Shown here: positions 40,662 to 50,361 of the stretch, piece by piece
How the letters are laid out: each line of letters opens with the position of its first letter
How positions within the stretch are numbered: the first letter of the stretch is position 1
From: Phymatolithon calcareum
Taxonomy: Eukaryota; Rhodophyta; Florideophyceae; Hapalidiales
DNA length: 64,000 nt
Assembly (NCBI GenBank): GCA_977006965.1
Contig: OZ345361.1
Coordinates: forward strand, 1,984,001 to 2,048,000
Direction of reading: 5' to 3'
Translations under genes and position numbers: made by a program
The notes under the pieces: model-generated
What the model saw: only the letters and a program-made list of their open reading frames with translations
What the model was told of the DNA's origin: nothing
Database searches by the model: none

Positions 40662-42932
40662 ATGGTAGACTCGACTGAGACTCGGTCTCACAATCAAGAC
40701 CGAGACCAAGTTGCTCAAGACCCGACCGACACCGTTGTCGAGTCGGGCCCCTCATCCAGGAACCCGGTGAAACCGACTTCGGTTTCGCACTGTACCCCAG
40801 TACGTCGTCGCTCTGCGCGATTGACGGGGCAGGAGGTCCTGCGCCCGCTGCCGTTGCACGAGCGGCTGTCGTACAGCAAGAGAGGGAAGACCACCAAGGC
40901 TGGACCTTCCAGCCTTCCTCCGTTGAGGCCGGCACGGGCGACGTCGCCTGTGCCAATACCTCGATCTGCTTCTCAATTCGCCAGCGTTGGCGACCCCCGT
41001 GGTGATGACGGGTCAAGGTCGCCGAGCGAACACGACGTTGCCGACGACGGCTCCGACTCCACGGGGAGTCACAAGAGCGAGGCCACTGACGGCAGTGCGC
41101 GCCAAGGTGGAGATGTCCGTAGGATGACGGACCTCTTGAAGGATATGTTCGGAGAGTGGACCCGCGCCGAGGCGGTCCGAGCTAGTGGTCGAGTCGACAT
41201 GCTGCGCCAATCCTTCCGGGAGGATATTTCCGCTACTCTGGCCGTCCAGCGCGTCCAGCTCCAGGAAGACATCAAGAAGTCGTTAAGTGACTACACTCCG
41301 GCCAAGGACTTCGACAAGCTGGCACTCCGTGTGGACCAGTTATCCGACCAGGTCCGCGCCTTCGGGAACCCACGGTCTGCACGTGCCCAAGTAACGACGG
41401 CGCTACCGTTGGCACCGCCGCTACATCGCAGCGGACTCGAAGAAGACTCTGACGAGGAATCCACGGAGAAGGAGCTGGTTCATGAGGGATATGGAACCGC
41501 CAGGAGCGCACCGCCGAAGTCAGAGGTGCGCACCACCATGGGCGCCTCCCCGAAGACGAGGAGGTCACCGCGGACAGTTTGGCATGAAGACTCCACGGTA
41601 ACCCGCTCAGTGCTGGCTCCATCAACGTTGATGGGCCCGCCCGAGCATGGTATAGTCGAGATCAAGCCAGCCGATGAGCGCTTCACGAGGGCGCTCTCAT
41701 ACCGCCGTTATCGCCTGGAGAACTTGGGAACGGTCCTCACTCCGGAAGTGTCAAGGAATCTGGGCATTTGGTCACGTCGACTTAAGCATCAGATGGAGCG
41801 GAATACCTTCGATGGCAAGAACCCGGTTGGCATCCTCAACTTTTTGGCGTCATTCAAGAGAGCCCTTGACGGCGAGGATATCCCAGAGTGTGCAGCGTTG
41901 CAACTCACGGCGCACTTCCTCGACGGCGAGCCGAAGTACACCTTCCAGGCCATGATGGACGATGCCGAAGGCGGCTATGGAGGATTCAACGCCTGGCCCC
42001 ACGCGGTACAATTTCTCCTCGAGACATACGCAACGGACTCGAATATCGAGAACGCCATCGACGAGCTTGAAGACCTTCGCATGAACCCAAGGGAGTCCAT
42101 CGAGGATTTTCGCGTACGACTAACGTCAGCCGCCAGGGAGATGGCCGGAGCATACCCACAGGATGCGCTGGTGAACCGGTTCATCAGAAACCTGCCCCAG
42201 AATGTCCGTGAACTCGTGCGCCTCGAAGCGCACAAGTTCAAGGGACCGGCTGCTTTGTCCAAGATATCGAATATTGCCAGCGCGATTCACAAGTCGCACA
42301 CGAACCTGCGCGCCGACGCGCAGAAGTCGAAGGATGTCCGATTCAAGGCCCTCGCGGTGGATAGCCATAGGCGCCGCCTGTACCGGGAATGGTCCGATGT
42401 GCCTAAGTCGAGCACTCACGACATTCCTCCCCCATCGTATGCCCAGCGCCACCGCGACGACGCGGTGGCCATGATGGAAGGAGAGCAGCTGCCTCCACCA
42501 TCGGACTCGGGCTATACTCCCACGGTGGAGTACTCCACCCGACCGGGAGACATGACCCCGGGCCAGTACATGGAGGAGGTGCACGCTGTCCAAGATGGCC
42601 GACCTAGGTATCCCCCTCGTCCGCAGCAGTCGCCAGAGACCACACGTACGAGAGAGAACCCCTTGATTCCCCTGGTATGTTTCATCTGTTACCTCCTCGG
42701 GCACCGGAGCATCGAATGCAGGCATCGCGGCCGCAACGACCGTGACTTCGAGTCCTGGAAGACGACCAACTTTGGCCGTCTCTTGGAGTGGCAACGCCTC
42801 TGGTTGCAGAGCATCAACCAGGCTCCGGATTCGAAGAAGCCGACTGCGCCCACGGGGACACAGCCAGCTCCGGACGACGCTCCTCCTGTTCCAGGACCGC
42901 CCGGCTTACCCGTCCAGGCCCAGAAAAACTAG
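40662..42932 (+). CDS. gag: Gag of the 11-kb element
   Basis: 756 residues, intact from ATG to TAG. After a Ser/Arg/Pro-rich N-terminus (1-150) comes a helical capsid-like region with FTRALSYRRYRLENLG, GILNFLASFKRALDG, ALQLTAHFLDGEPKYTF, ETYATDSNIENAIDELEDL and AYPQDALVNRFIRNLP, the usual retrotransposon gag pattern. A nucleocapsid zinc knuckle of the CX2CX4HX4C type, CFICYLLGHRSIEC, stands near residue 675. The Pro-rich tail ends just after GAAAAAC and the TAG, close to where the -1 frame carrying protease is already open. Gag assembles the cytoplasmic particle that packages the element's RNA. Confidence 0.85.
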   Translation: MVDSTETRSHNQDRDQVAQDPTDTVVESGPSSRNPVKPTSVSHCTPVRRRSARLTGQEVLRPLPLHERLSYSKRGKTTKAGPSSLPPLRPARATSPVPIPRSASQFASVGDPRGDDGSRSPSEHDVADDGSDSTGSHKSEATDGSARQGGDVRRMTDLLKDMFGEWTRAEAVRASGRVDMLRQSFREDISATLAVQRVQLQEDIKKSLSDYTPAKDFDKLALRVDQLSDQVRAFGNPRSARAQVTTALPLAPPLHRSGLEEDSDEESTEKELVHEGYGTARSAPPKSEVRTTMGASPKTRRSPRTVWHEDSTVTRSVLAPSTLMGPPEHGIVEIKPADERFTRALSYRRYRLENLGTVLTPEVSRNLGIWSRRLKHQMERNTFDGKNPVGILNFLASFKRALDGEDIPECAALQLTAHFLDGEPKYTFQAMMDDAEGGYGGFNAWPHAVQFLLETYATDSNIENAIDELEDLRMNPRESIEDFRVRLTSAAREMAGAYPQDALVNRFIRNLPQNVRELVRLEAHKFKGPAALSKISNIASAIHKSHTNLRADAQKSKDVRFKALAVDSHRRRLYREWSDVPKSSTHDIPPPSYAQRHRDDAVAMMEGEQLPPPSDSGYTPTVEYSTRPGDMTPGQYMEEVHAVQDGRPRYPPRPQQSPETTRTRENPLIPLVCFICYLLGHRSIECRHRGRNDRDFESWKTTNFGRLLEWQRLWLQSINQAPDSKKPTAPTGTQPAPDDAPPVPGPPGLPVQAQKN

Positions 42933-44002
42933 GAGCGGGTTCGCACCGTTGCGACCCGCCCCTAGTCACCTCACCACGACCAACGGTGGTCAAGGCGAGC
43001 GTGCTCCCCTTGCGCAAGGCGGCCCGCTTCCGTACTTGCGCCTCCCCTCTTCCCAAGTCGAATCAGTTCCCAGGTAAAATCACAGGCACTGTTGCCCCTT
43101 GTTCTTACCTGTCGCCCCCAACGTTGACGAAGTCGCCAACGTCGATTCGAGAAACGCCGTATGGGCTACCGCCAAAACTTACGCTTGACGAGTATAGGGT
43201 GGACCCCATCTGCAAGTTGTCGGGCATCAACTACAAGGTTGACGCCAAGGTCGAAGTCGGCCCAGGCGACTGGCTCCGCCTCCTTGCCGTAGTCGACACA
43301 GGGGCGGGCCCGAACCTCATCCGTGAGGACCTCGTCTCGGCAGCAGCCCTCGCGACCATCGACACTTCCAGAGAAGTGGTCAACCTCGCCAGCGCCTCTG
43401 GCCACGGACTTGATACTGTGGGCATAGTCCGCCTGCCGGTTAACGTCAGCACTCAGACAACGAACCACGCCTTCGTGGTTTCCAAGACTTTGAATGCCGA
43501 TGTCCTTTCGGGATGTGAGTTCATAGATAATGCCGTGGAGGACATCCGCATCCAGCGACGGTGCCTGGAGCTGCTCAATGGAGACACGGTTCCCATCGCG
43601 CGAAGGCGCGCGACAAACCCGACGCATACTTCGACCACTGAGTCGAGGATGTTCTCCACACGAAGCCAATCAGCCCACTGGAGACTCCGGTCGACGGCAA
43701 CCGTCACCCTCCCTCCCCGCACACAAGGGTTCGTACCCGTGCAAGGCGCCATGCGTGGACTCCATATCCTCTCGTCCAAGCCATCCCTCTTCGATAAGTA
43801 CCGTTGCGTCGTGGCAAACGGTGTCGCTGACATCCGTCCGCTCGTACCCTTCATGGTCCAGGAGCCAACCTCTCCGACCGCCCCGTCACGATACGCAAGC
43901 ACATGTGCCTGGCCTCCACAGTGGGAGCGCCCCATGCCGACTGTGTCCTCGAAGTATCACCCGACCTTAACGTTAAGGAGGGGGTGGCGGGTGAGTCACT
44001 GA
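42788..44002 (+). CDS. Protease-containing frame of the 11-kb element
   Basis: Open in the -1 frame relative to gag and overlapping it by 145 bp; it has no convincing ATG at its beginning, so expression would need a frameshift. At about residue 170 it carries VVDTGAGPNLIREDLV, the active-site loop of retropepsin (D-T/S-G-A), with a following VVNLASASGHGL and a GCEFIDNAVEDI strand as in Ty3 proteases. The remaining C-terminal part leads to the reverse transcriptase, which is again in the -1 frame with a 100-bp overlap. Either two programmed shifts exist or an indel has split a PR-RT frame. Confidence 0.75.
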   Translation: MATPLVAEHQPGSGFEEADCAHGDTASSGRRSSCSRTARLTRPGPEKLGAGSHRCDPPLVTSPRPTVVKASVLPLRKAARFRTCASPLPKSNQFPGKITGTVAPCSYLSPPTLTKSPTSIRETPYGLPPKLTLDEYRVDPICKLSGINYKVDAKVEVGPGDWLRLLAVVDTGAGPNLIREDLVSAAALATIDTSREVVNLASASGHGLDTVGIVRLPVNVSTQTTNHAFVVSKTLNADVLSGCEFIDNAVEDIRIQRRCLELLNGDTVPIARRRATNPTHTSTTESRMFSTRSQSAHWRLRSTATVTLPPRTQGFVPVQGAMRGLHILSSKPSLFDKYRCVVANGVADIRPLVPFMVQEPTSPTAPSRYASTCAWPPQWERPMPTVSSKYHPTLTLRRGWRVSH

Positions 44003-47000
44003 ACGGCCAGTCCCACAAACCGCTATCACAACAAGAAAGTAGGGCGTTCACGCACCTGAACACCAAGAAGGAGCGCAAGCCGGACATCGTCAGCGTCGAC
44101 GAAATCCCGCTCCCAGACATCGACGGCGATGACCAAACAAAGGTTCGAGGTATGCTCGAACCATTCAAAGAAATGTGGCGGCCGGGAAAAGTGGGCAAGG
44201 TCAACGGGACCGAGCACCACATCGACATCGAAGAAGGCGGAAGGCCGCAATTCTCACAGCCGTACAGGGCCGGCCCTTACGCGCGCAAGGTCATCAAGAA
44301 CACGATAAACGAGATGATTGACCAGGACATCATTGAGCCAGACCGCTCCGAGTGGGCTGCTCCAGTCGTACTGGCTCCGAAGCCGGACGGCACGCTCAGG
44401 TTCTGTGTCGACTATCGTCGCCCCAACTCGGTAACCATCAAGGACAGGTACCCGTTGCCGCGCATGGAGGACTGCCTTGATAGCCTAGGCGACGCCCAGT
44501 TCTTCTCCACGCTGGACTGTAACTGGGGCTTCTGGCAGATCCCCCTTGCCGTCAAGGATAGGCCGAAGACGGCGTTCACCACCTTTGCTGGAACGTTCCA
44601 GTACAAGCGCATGCCGTTCGGTCTCTGCAACGCCCCAGCCTCATACCAGCGCACACTGGACATCCTCCTCGCAGGAATCAAGTGGAAGACTTGCCTCGTC
44701 TACGTAGACGATGTCATAATCTTCTCCAAGTCCTTTGAGGAACACCTAGGCGACGTCGCCGAGGTGCTCTCAATCCTGCACGATGCCGGATTGTCGCTGA
44801 ACATGCGAAAGTGCAAGCTCTTCAGTCGAACAGTCGACTACCTTGGGCACGTCGTCAGCCCCGGACGGTTAGAAGTGGCCACGAAGAACACGCAGAGCAT
44901 AACGAAGTCGCTATACCCCACAACCCAGACGGAGCTACGGAGCTTCCTGGGCAAGTGCAATATGTATCGCCGCTTCGTGCCTAACTTTGCGCACGTCGCC
45001 GCTCCACTCAACCGGCTGCTTATGAAGGGCCAACAATTCCACCTTCCGCCTCCTACGGAGGAGACGAGGGAGGCGTTCGAGCTGCTGCGGTCAACGTTGA
45101 CCGCTCCGCCAGTCCTCCAGCTATCTGACCCCGAGAAGAAGTATTCTCTCGATACGGACGCCAGCGCCTACCAAGCGGGCTGCGCCCTGTTCCAGGAAGG
45201 GGACGACGGCGTCCGACATCCAATTGGATTCTGGTCCCGCTCGCTCACGGAAGCGGAGCGGAACTACAGCGCCGGAGAACGCGAGGCTTTGGCCATCATA
45301 TTCGCGGTACAGACACTCCACCCGTACCTGGGGGGTCGGCACTTCGTAGTGTACACTGACCACCAGGCCCTCCGTTGGGTCTTCAACTTGCATGATCCGA
45401 CCGGTCGGCTTGCAAGATGGGCGCTCAGGTTACAGGACTTCGACTTCGAAGTCAAGTATAAGAAGGGCAGCGATAACGTCGTTGCAGACGCTGTCTCTCG
45501 CCTGCCCACCTATGGTCACTGTGACGTAGAGGTCGACGTCGACCTCCCCGTGTACCTCGTCGACCACCCTTCTTGCCCTACGTTGAACAAGAAGGTAAAC
45601 GTCGCGTCCTGGGACCGCCACGACTGGGACTTCGAAGAAGAGGTCTTGAACCGTGAGCACCAGACACCTGACGCGTGTGAGGCATTTTCCCTTGAAGAGG
45701 CTAGAATTGAGCTTATCACCGTTGATGAGCTGCTCAAGGCGCAGGCGGAGGACGACGAGTGCCGGAAGATCACCAAACTCATTGACCACGGTGAGACACG
45801 CGATTACGAATTCGACACACGCGGCCTTATAGTTCGCATCGCCACAGTTGACGGTGCCGAACAGGCCTTCATTCCGAAGATATTGAGGGCCCGAGCGCTC
45901 TATCTCGCGCACCATACGCCTGTGGCTGGACACCCGGGTGTCTCTCGGCAGTACTACACCATGCGCCGTAGCATGTACTGGCCACTGATGATCTCAGACG
46001 TCCGGAGTTGCTGCCTTCGATGTGACGCCTGCGCCAGAGAACGAGTGAAGCTGCGGACACACCAGTCACCTTTGACTCTGTTCCCAGCGAACGGACCGCT
46101 CGAGTACGTCGCACTCGACATACTCGGTCCACTTCCTCGTGCCACTTCGGGCCACCGCTTCATCCTCGTGATGACGGACAGGTTTTCGAAATTCACCCGT
46201 GCCGTCGCGATGAGGACGATCACCGCCATCGCGGTCGCCAAAGTCTTCTTGGAGTTCTGGATATTCTCCTATGGTGCGCCAGCCCACGTGGCGACGGACA
46301 ATGGGAGCTAATTCACCTCAAAGATGTTCGAGTTTCTCTGCTCGCATCTGGGGGTAAGGCATGCGTTGACGTCAACGTACCACCCCCAGACGAACGGCCA
46401 GGCCGAGAGGTTCAATCGCACGCTGCTGGCCAGCTTGAGGGCGTTCGTAGGCGAGCACCCCAAAACCTGGCCAGAGTTCGTAGGTGCAGTCACCTACGCA
46501 TACAACACGCAAGTCCACGCGTCGACAAAGGTGCCGCCGTTCGACTTGGTGGTGACTGCACCACCGGCAGCGATGGTAATCGAGAGAACGCCGGAGTTTG
46601 AAACGAGCGCCAGCCATCCGAGCGCTCGGAACCGGTTCCGCAGGTACATCCGCTCGCTGGTGACGGACGCCAAGGAGGAGCTTGCGAAGTCGCAAGCTTC
46701 TTACAAGGAAGCGTTTGACCGTCACGTTCGACCACTCACTCAACCGCAGACGGGTGAGTGGGTCTTCGTAGAGCGAGCTGGTCCCACGGAGGACGCGAGC
46801 TCAGGTGAAAGACGCCGCGATAAGTTGACATGGAAAGCCACTGGGCCGTACGAGGTCATCGCCCACGACGAGAGTAGAGTTACTCTCGATCGTGACGGCT
46901 TAGTTGAAAAGGTCAACCGGGATCGTGTGTCTCGCGCGTACCATCGACGCGAAGACGGCATGCTCGATGCAATCAAAGACCGCAAAGAGGAGGAGAAAGC

Positions 47001-47082
47001 GACGGCGCTTGGCCGCCTCCCGAAGGGCGGCATCACCCATGGCAAGGTAGACACCGAAGTCGGTGCGAAAGGAAGGGCGTAA
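43903..47082 (+). pseudogene. pol: Pol (RT, RNase H, integrase) with one nonsense codon
   Basis: One frame from 43,903 to the TAA at 47,080-47,082, broken only by a TAA at 46,309-46,311. The RT has CVDYRRPNSVTIKDRYPLPR, LPFGLCNAPASYQRT-type region and the catalytic YVDDVIIFS. RNase H shows LDTDASAYQAGCALF, GEREALAIIFAVQ and YTDHQALRWVF. The integrase has an HHCC finger (HHTPVAGHPGVSRQ...CCLRCDAC) and core motifs LDILGPLP and ATDNGS. The stop falls immediately after DNGS; the next residues FTSK and, later, YHPQTNGQAERFNRT with the catalytic Glu continue the same frame. The codon would be CAA (Gln) in relatives, a single C-to-T change. The C-terminal integrase extension ends before a chromodomain-like ORF. 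Confidence 0.88.
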
Positions 47083-47484
47083 ATGCCAATGTCTACTGTA
47101 AACTTGCCGACAACACACGATTCGGAAGCAGATCCACGGGGATCTCCGGGGAAAACGCACGCCAGAAGTGCGGCGACACCTTCCACTCCCCGTGTGACGC
47201 CCCGTGGCGTCACACAAGCCAAGGGTGCCTCACGGCCATTACCAGTCGGCACCGATGCCCAGCTCGATCACCAGCCTACGGAGGCTGGTGGCGAATACGT
47301 GCTCGACCGCGTCGTCGACGTCGACGAGCGCGATGGCATACGCTGCCGATGGCATGGATACGGAGCCGATGCGGACACGTGGCAGAAACCTGGGGACGTC
47401 CCCTACAGCAAAGTGCGCGCCTTCTTCCGTCGGCAACGGAAGAAGACGCCGAGGGACCTACTCCTGGCATGCCGACCCTGCTAA
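47083..47484 (+). CDS. Chromodomain-like ORF of the 11-kb element
   Basis: 133 codons whose ATG directly follows the pol stop, in the same frame. After a Pro/Thr-rich linker the segment YVLDRVVDVDERDGIRCRW, GADADTWQKPGDVPYSKV resembles the chromodomain at the C-terminus of chromoviral integrases (Y.V..I.......YLVKW.G....TWEP..). In those elements it guides integration to heterochromatin. The separate ORF suggests that a TAA has been inserted in the polyprotein or that the domain is made independently. Confidence 0.55.
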   Translation: MPMSTVNLPTTHDSEADPRGSPGKTHARSAATPSTPRVTPRGVTQAKGASRPLPVGTDAQLDHQPTEAGGEYVLDRVVDVDERDGIRCRWHGYGADADTWQKPGDVPYSKVRAFFRRQRKKTPRDLLLACRPC

Positions 47485-48214
47485 GGGTCGATGACCGTAA
47501 GAACGGTGCGACGATGGCGTCGCTCCGTTCCGCTGCCGGCGACTTCGCCAACGCGGGTGCGAAGCCAGCGCCCATTCGCAAACGCCACGAGGGGGCGACG
47601 GCGTCATGAAGACCAAGAGCCTGCAACGTCACAAGCTCACTTCCGCGACACAGAGATGGAAGTAGAGTTGGGCGTCAGCAACATTGCTTTCTGAATGTAG
47701 GGAAGTGTTCCTTCATATCATACATTTGACACTGAGTATCAAATGTATGATAATCCTTCCCGAATTTCGCGAAATGTTCCTCTTTGTTATACATCGCGCG
47801 GCCACCAAAGGGGTCGGCCGGCCATTACGACAGGGGCACGACGCCCAGTACATCGCCGTCGATGTCTGGGTTCAATAGGTGCAAAAAGGCTCCTCCGCGA
47901 CGTCGCCACCAGGAAGCGGAGCCGGACGTCACAGTGAACGCCCGGCTCTGGCACGCTCGTGCCACGAGGCCTACCGCTGCGCTTAGTCACGACCGTTGGT
48001 GACTTGCCGCGCCCATCCCAACGAGGGCCGAGTCGAAGGCGACGTTGCTTTCCAAAATGAGGTCGGCGTACTAGGCACACCGACCTCGCAAGACTACGAA
48101 GCTTTACTGGCAAAGTCAATACTACGCAGTCCATCACTGGTTCGCAGCACCGTCGCCGGCTGTAGTGGCCGAGCCACCACCGGCTGCGCCTGATGTAGCT
48201 GACGCAGACGCCGG
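47485..48214. other. Spacer between the sense and antisense ORFs
   Basis: About 730 bp with no supported sense gene. It contains the hairpin at 47,716-47,752, so the two convergent ORF sets end on either side of it. Confidence 0.5.
47716..47752. terminator. 14-bp hairpin between convergent ORFs of the element
   Basis: TATCATACATTTGA and TCAAATGTATGATA are perfect complements with a 9-nt loop. The hairpin lies between the end of the chromodomain-like ORF (plus) and the end of the antisense ORF (minus), where a bidirectional end signal would be expected. That function is inferred from position only. Confidence 0.35.
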
Positions 48215-50320
48215 CTAGGGAAGGACCGGGCCCATCGATGGGTCATAAAGCGGAAGGTGAGCACCAGGCGTAGTTGTCTCCGCGCGGCGTTCGAGAACGA
48301 TCTCGAGCGCCCGCAGCAGGTCGAGATCGGCAGGCTTCGCGACTTCGCGAACGTGGGTCACCCGGTGCGTAAGGAAGTAGTGAACTGCCAATACTTCAAT
48401 AGCAGCCGCACGACGGCGCGCCCGGTAATCTCGAAGGGCCACCTGGACGTCGTCGCCTCGCGCCTGGGCCTCCTCCCGAACCCTGAACATGACGGGTTCG
48501 TTGGAGTCGGGAAGGTGCCCGTGCACCGCGATGATCTCGAGCTCCAGTAGTTCGGCACGAAGCATCCCCATGTCTAGCTGTTCTGTCACCTCGGCCACCG
48601 ATGGCTCGACTCCGTCCGTCTGCGACCCGACATCGGATCGCAGAACATCGACACCCTTCGTCACCATGAGTGCTTGGCAGATCTTGGCGTGGACGAACAG
48701 GAGTTTGACAAGCCGCAAGGAGATGCTGGCTGCGTCGTATTCCGTCTCTCCAAGTAGAACGCTCTGTCGTCCCGGAATCTCCGCGTGCCCCTTCCCATCG
48801 ACGTCGATGATACCTTGCGCGCGGAACTCGCTAATGGCCTGGTACGCGCGGTCCACGAGGAGCCTGTCCGGCACGCGCCTGGGCGACATCATGCCCGTCG
48901 CCTCGACCACCTCTTCACCCGGTAGAACCTGTCCTGCAACATTGATTTCGATGGGCACCGGTGCCACGAACACGTGCGGGTTGTTGGACACAGGAGTACG
49001 TTGACTCGCGGGCCTCAGCACGGGGGTCTCACCTGGAGTTCCTGCCACTGGCTCTTCCGGAAGAGTCCCGAGCTTGTCTAGATCCTCCTGGGTCGCCACG
49101 ACGTCGTTTCCGGCAACGCTCGCTTCGGCCGCCAGATTATCTACGACTTCGTAGACACGGTTCCGGCGGTACTCCTCGATGAGCGGGGTCAAGTTGGCCC
49201 CCGCGACCTGGACATCCATGCGACGCCAGTTGGGCAGCTCACCGTTGAGCCGGTCACCCCTACTTTTTCCCAACGCTGGACCCTCGCTCATGAACCGGTC
49301 AGGCAGTATGGGGCACCACCGTTCGACGTCGAACAGGACGTAGTCGGCGCTCACGAAGATTGGTGACCAACCATGTTTGTCACCCTCGCCACCGTTGGCT
49401 GTGGGCATGACATTGCGGAAGGGTGACAGTTCACCCCAGTGGATGGTGTCGATGAACCCAAGGAGCTTCAGGAGTAGCTCTGCGTACTCCTCGCCGACGA
49501 GGAGTGCGGGGGTTAACTTGCGGATGAGCTTCCGCAGCGTCGGCGAAGTCCACCACAAGCGACCGTCGCGGTGCTCGACTCGCCCAGCCGACTGGGCGCC
49601 AGCCTGTATGAGGAGGTCAAACGCAACGTTGCGGACCCAGAGTGTCAGGAAGGCGCACCAGACGACTTTAGATTCCGGAACCTGAGACGACGAGTACGGT
49701 CGGGAGGCCATGATCAGGCTGTTGGTGTACGCGATGCGCGGCAATGGAACGTTCCAGCCGTAGGCCACCTCCATCGGGATCCACCATTCCCCACCGACGG
49801 GGTAACGAGCACGAGCGACGCCGGCGTCGTTCCGCACATAGCGCGCCTCGCGCTGTTCACGGGTAACGAAGCATCGGAGCTCGTGCCTCTTTCGCCGCGG
49901 CCACTGGCGCTCGTGCACGTCGACGTCGACGGAGCTGTACCGAGGAGGCAGCACCGGTGCTGGCCACTGGCGGAGGAACTCCTTGTGCACCGAACCGTGC
50001 CCGACCGCATGGCAGAACTGCGAGTTATTGGCAACGGTGCCACGCAGCCACTCCAGGAAGCGGCGCTCTGCCGCCGACTCGGCGTATCGAACGTCACAAA
50101 CGCCGGCGGCCATGACGAACCCCGGCGAGGCAAGCTGCCCACGGCGTATTAGGAGGTTCTGCCAACCCTCCGGAGGTTTGGCGAACCACTGATGGTTGTC
50201 ATCGTCCTCCACCGTCGCGAGCGGGCCAGACACGCGGGTATACCACTCCGCAGTGTTTGAGGCCGACGTCGGCACTCGGGCGCGGAAGTATTCGATCACC
50301 GGACATCGATTGGCGACCAT
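48215..50320 (-). CDS. Antisense additional ORF of the 11-kb element
   Basis: 701 uninterrupted codons from the ATG at 50,320, 42 bp inside the 3' LTR boundary, to a TAA-type stop at 48,215, on the strand opposite to gag-pol. The frame is even open 58 codons into the LTR (from a GTG). I recognise no domain. The N-terminal half is rich in aromatic residues (WFAKPPEGWQNLL, GGEWWIPMEVAYGWNVPLP, DGRLWWTSPTLRKLIRKL); the middle is low in complexity (Pro/Val/Glu); the C-terminal ~200 residues are charged and helical (LRAELLELEIIAVHGH, ALRDYRARRRAAAIEVL). No signal peptide or membrane span stands out, so it is not an obvious envelope. Antisense extra ORFs occur in some plant Ty3/gypsy elements, but I cannot link this one to any. 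Transcription could start in the 3' LTR. Confidence 0.7.
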   Translation of the reverse strand: MVANRCPVIEYFRARVPTSASNTAEWYTRVSGPLATVEDDDNHQWFAKPPEGWQNLLIRRGQLASPGFVMAAGVCDVRYAESAAERRFLEWLRGTVANNSQFCHAVGHGSVHKEFLRQWPAPVLPPRYSSVDVDVHERQWPRRKRHELRCFVTREQREARYVRNDAGVARARYPVGGEWWIPMEVAYGWNVPLPRIAYTNSLIMASRPYSSSQVPESKVVWCAFLTLWVRNVAFDLLIQAGAQSAGRVEHRDGRLWWTSPTLRKLIRKLTPALLVGEEYAELLLKLLGFIDTIHWGELSPFRNVMPTANGGEGDKHGWSPIFVSADYVLFDVERWCPILPDRFMSEGPALGKSRGDRLNGELPNWRRMDVQVAGANLTPLIEEYRRNRVYEVVDNLAAEASVAGNDVVATQEDLDKLGTLPEEPVAGTPGETPVLRPASQRTPVSNNPHVFVAPVPIEINVAGQVLPGEEVVEATGMMSPRRVPDRLLVDRAYQAISEFRAQGIIDVDGKGHAEIPGRQSVLLGETEYDAASISLRLVKLLFVHAKICQALMVTKGVDVLRSDVGSQTDGVEPSVAEVTEQLDMGMLRAELLELEIIAVHGHLPDSNEPVMFRVREEAQARGDDVQVALRDYRARRRAAAIEVLAVHYFLTHRVTHVREVAKPADLDLLRALEIVLERRAETTTPGAHLPLYDPSMGPVLP

Positions 50321-50348
50321 GACGCGGCGAGGTAGTGGCCGCTTGGTT

Positions 50349-50361
50349 AAGGAGGGGGTGG
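50349..50361 (+). other. Polypurine tract of the 11-kb element
   Basis: AAGGAGGGGGTGG directly abuts the 3' LTR and would prime plus-strand synthesis. Confidence 0.75.

Noticed and set aside
42915-42932. GAAAAAC as a canonical -1 slippery heptamer before the gag stop
   Set aside because: The preceding base is G, so the first tRNA would not re-pair properly; it remains only a weak candidate.
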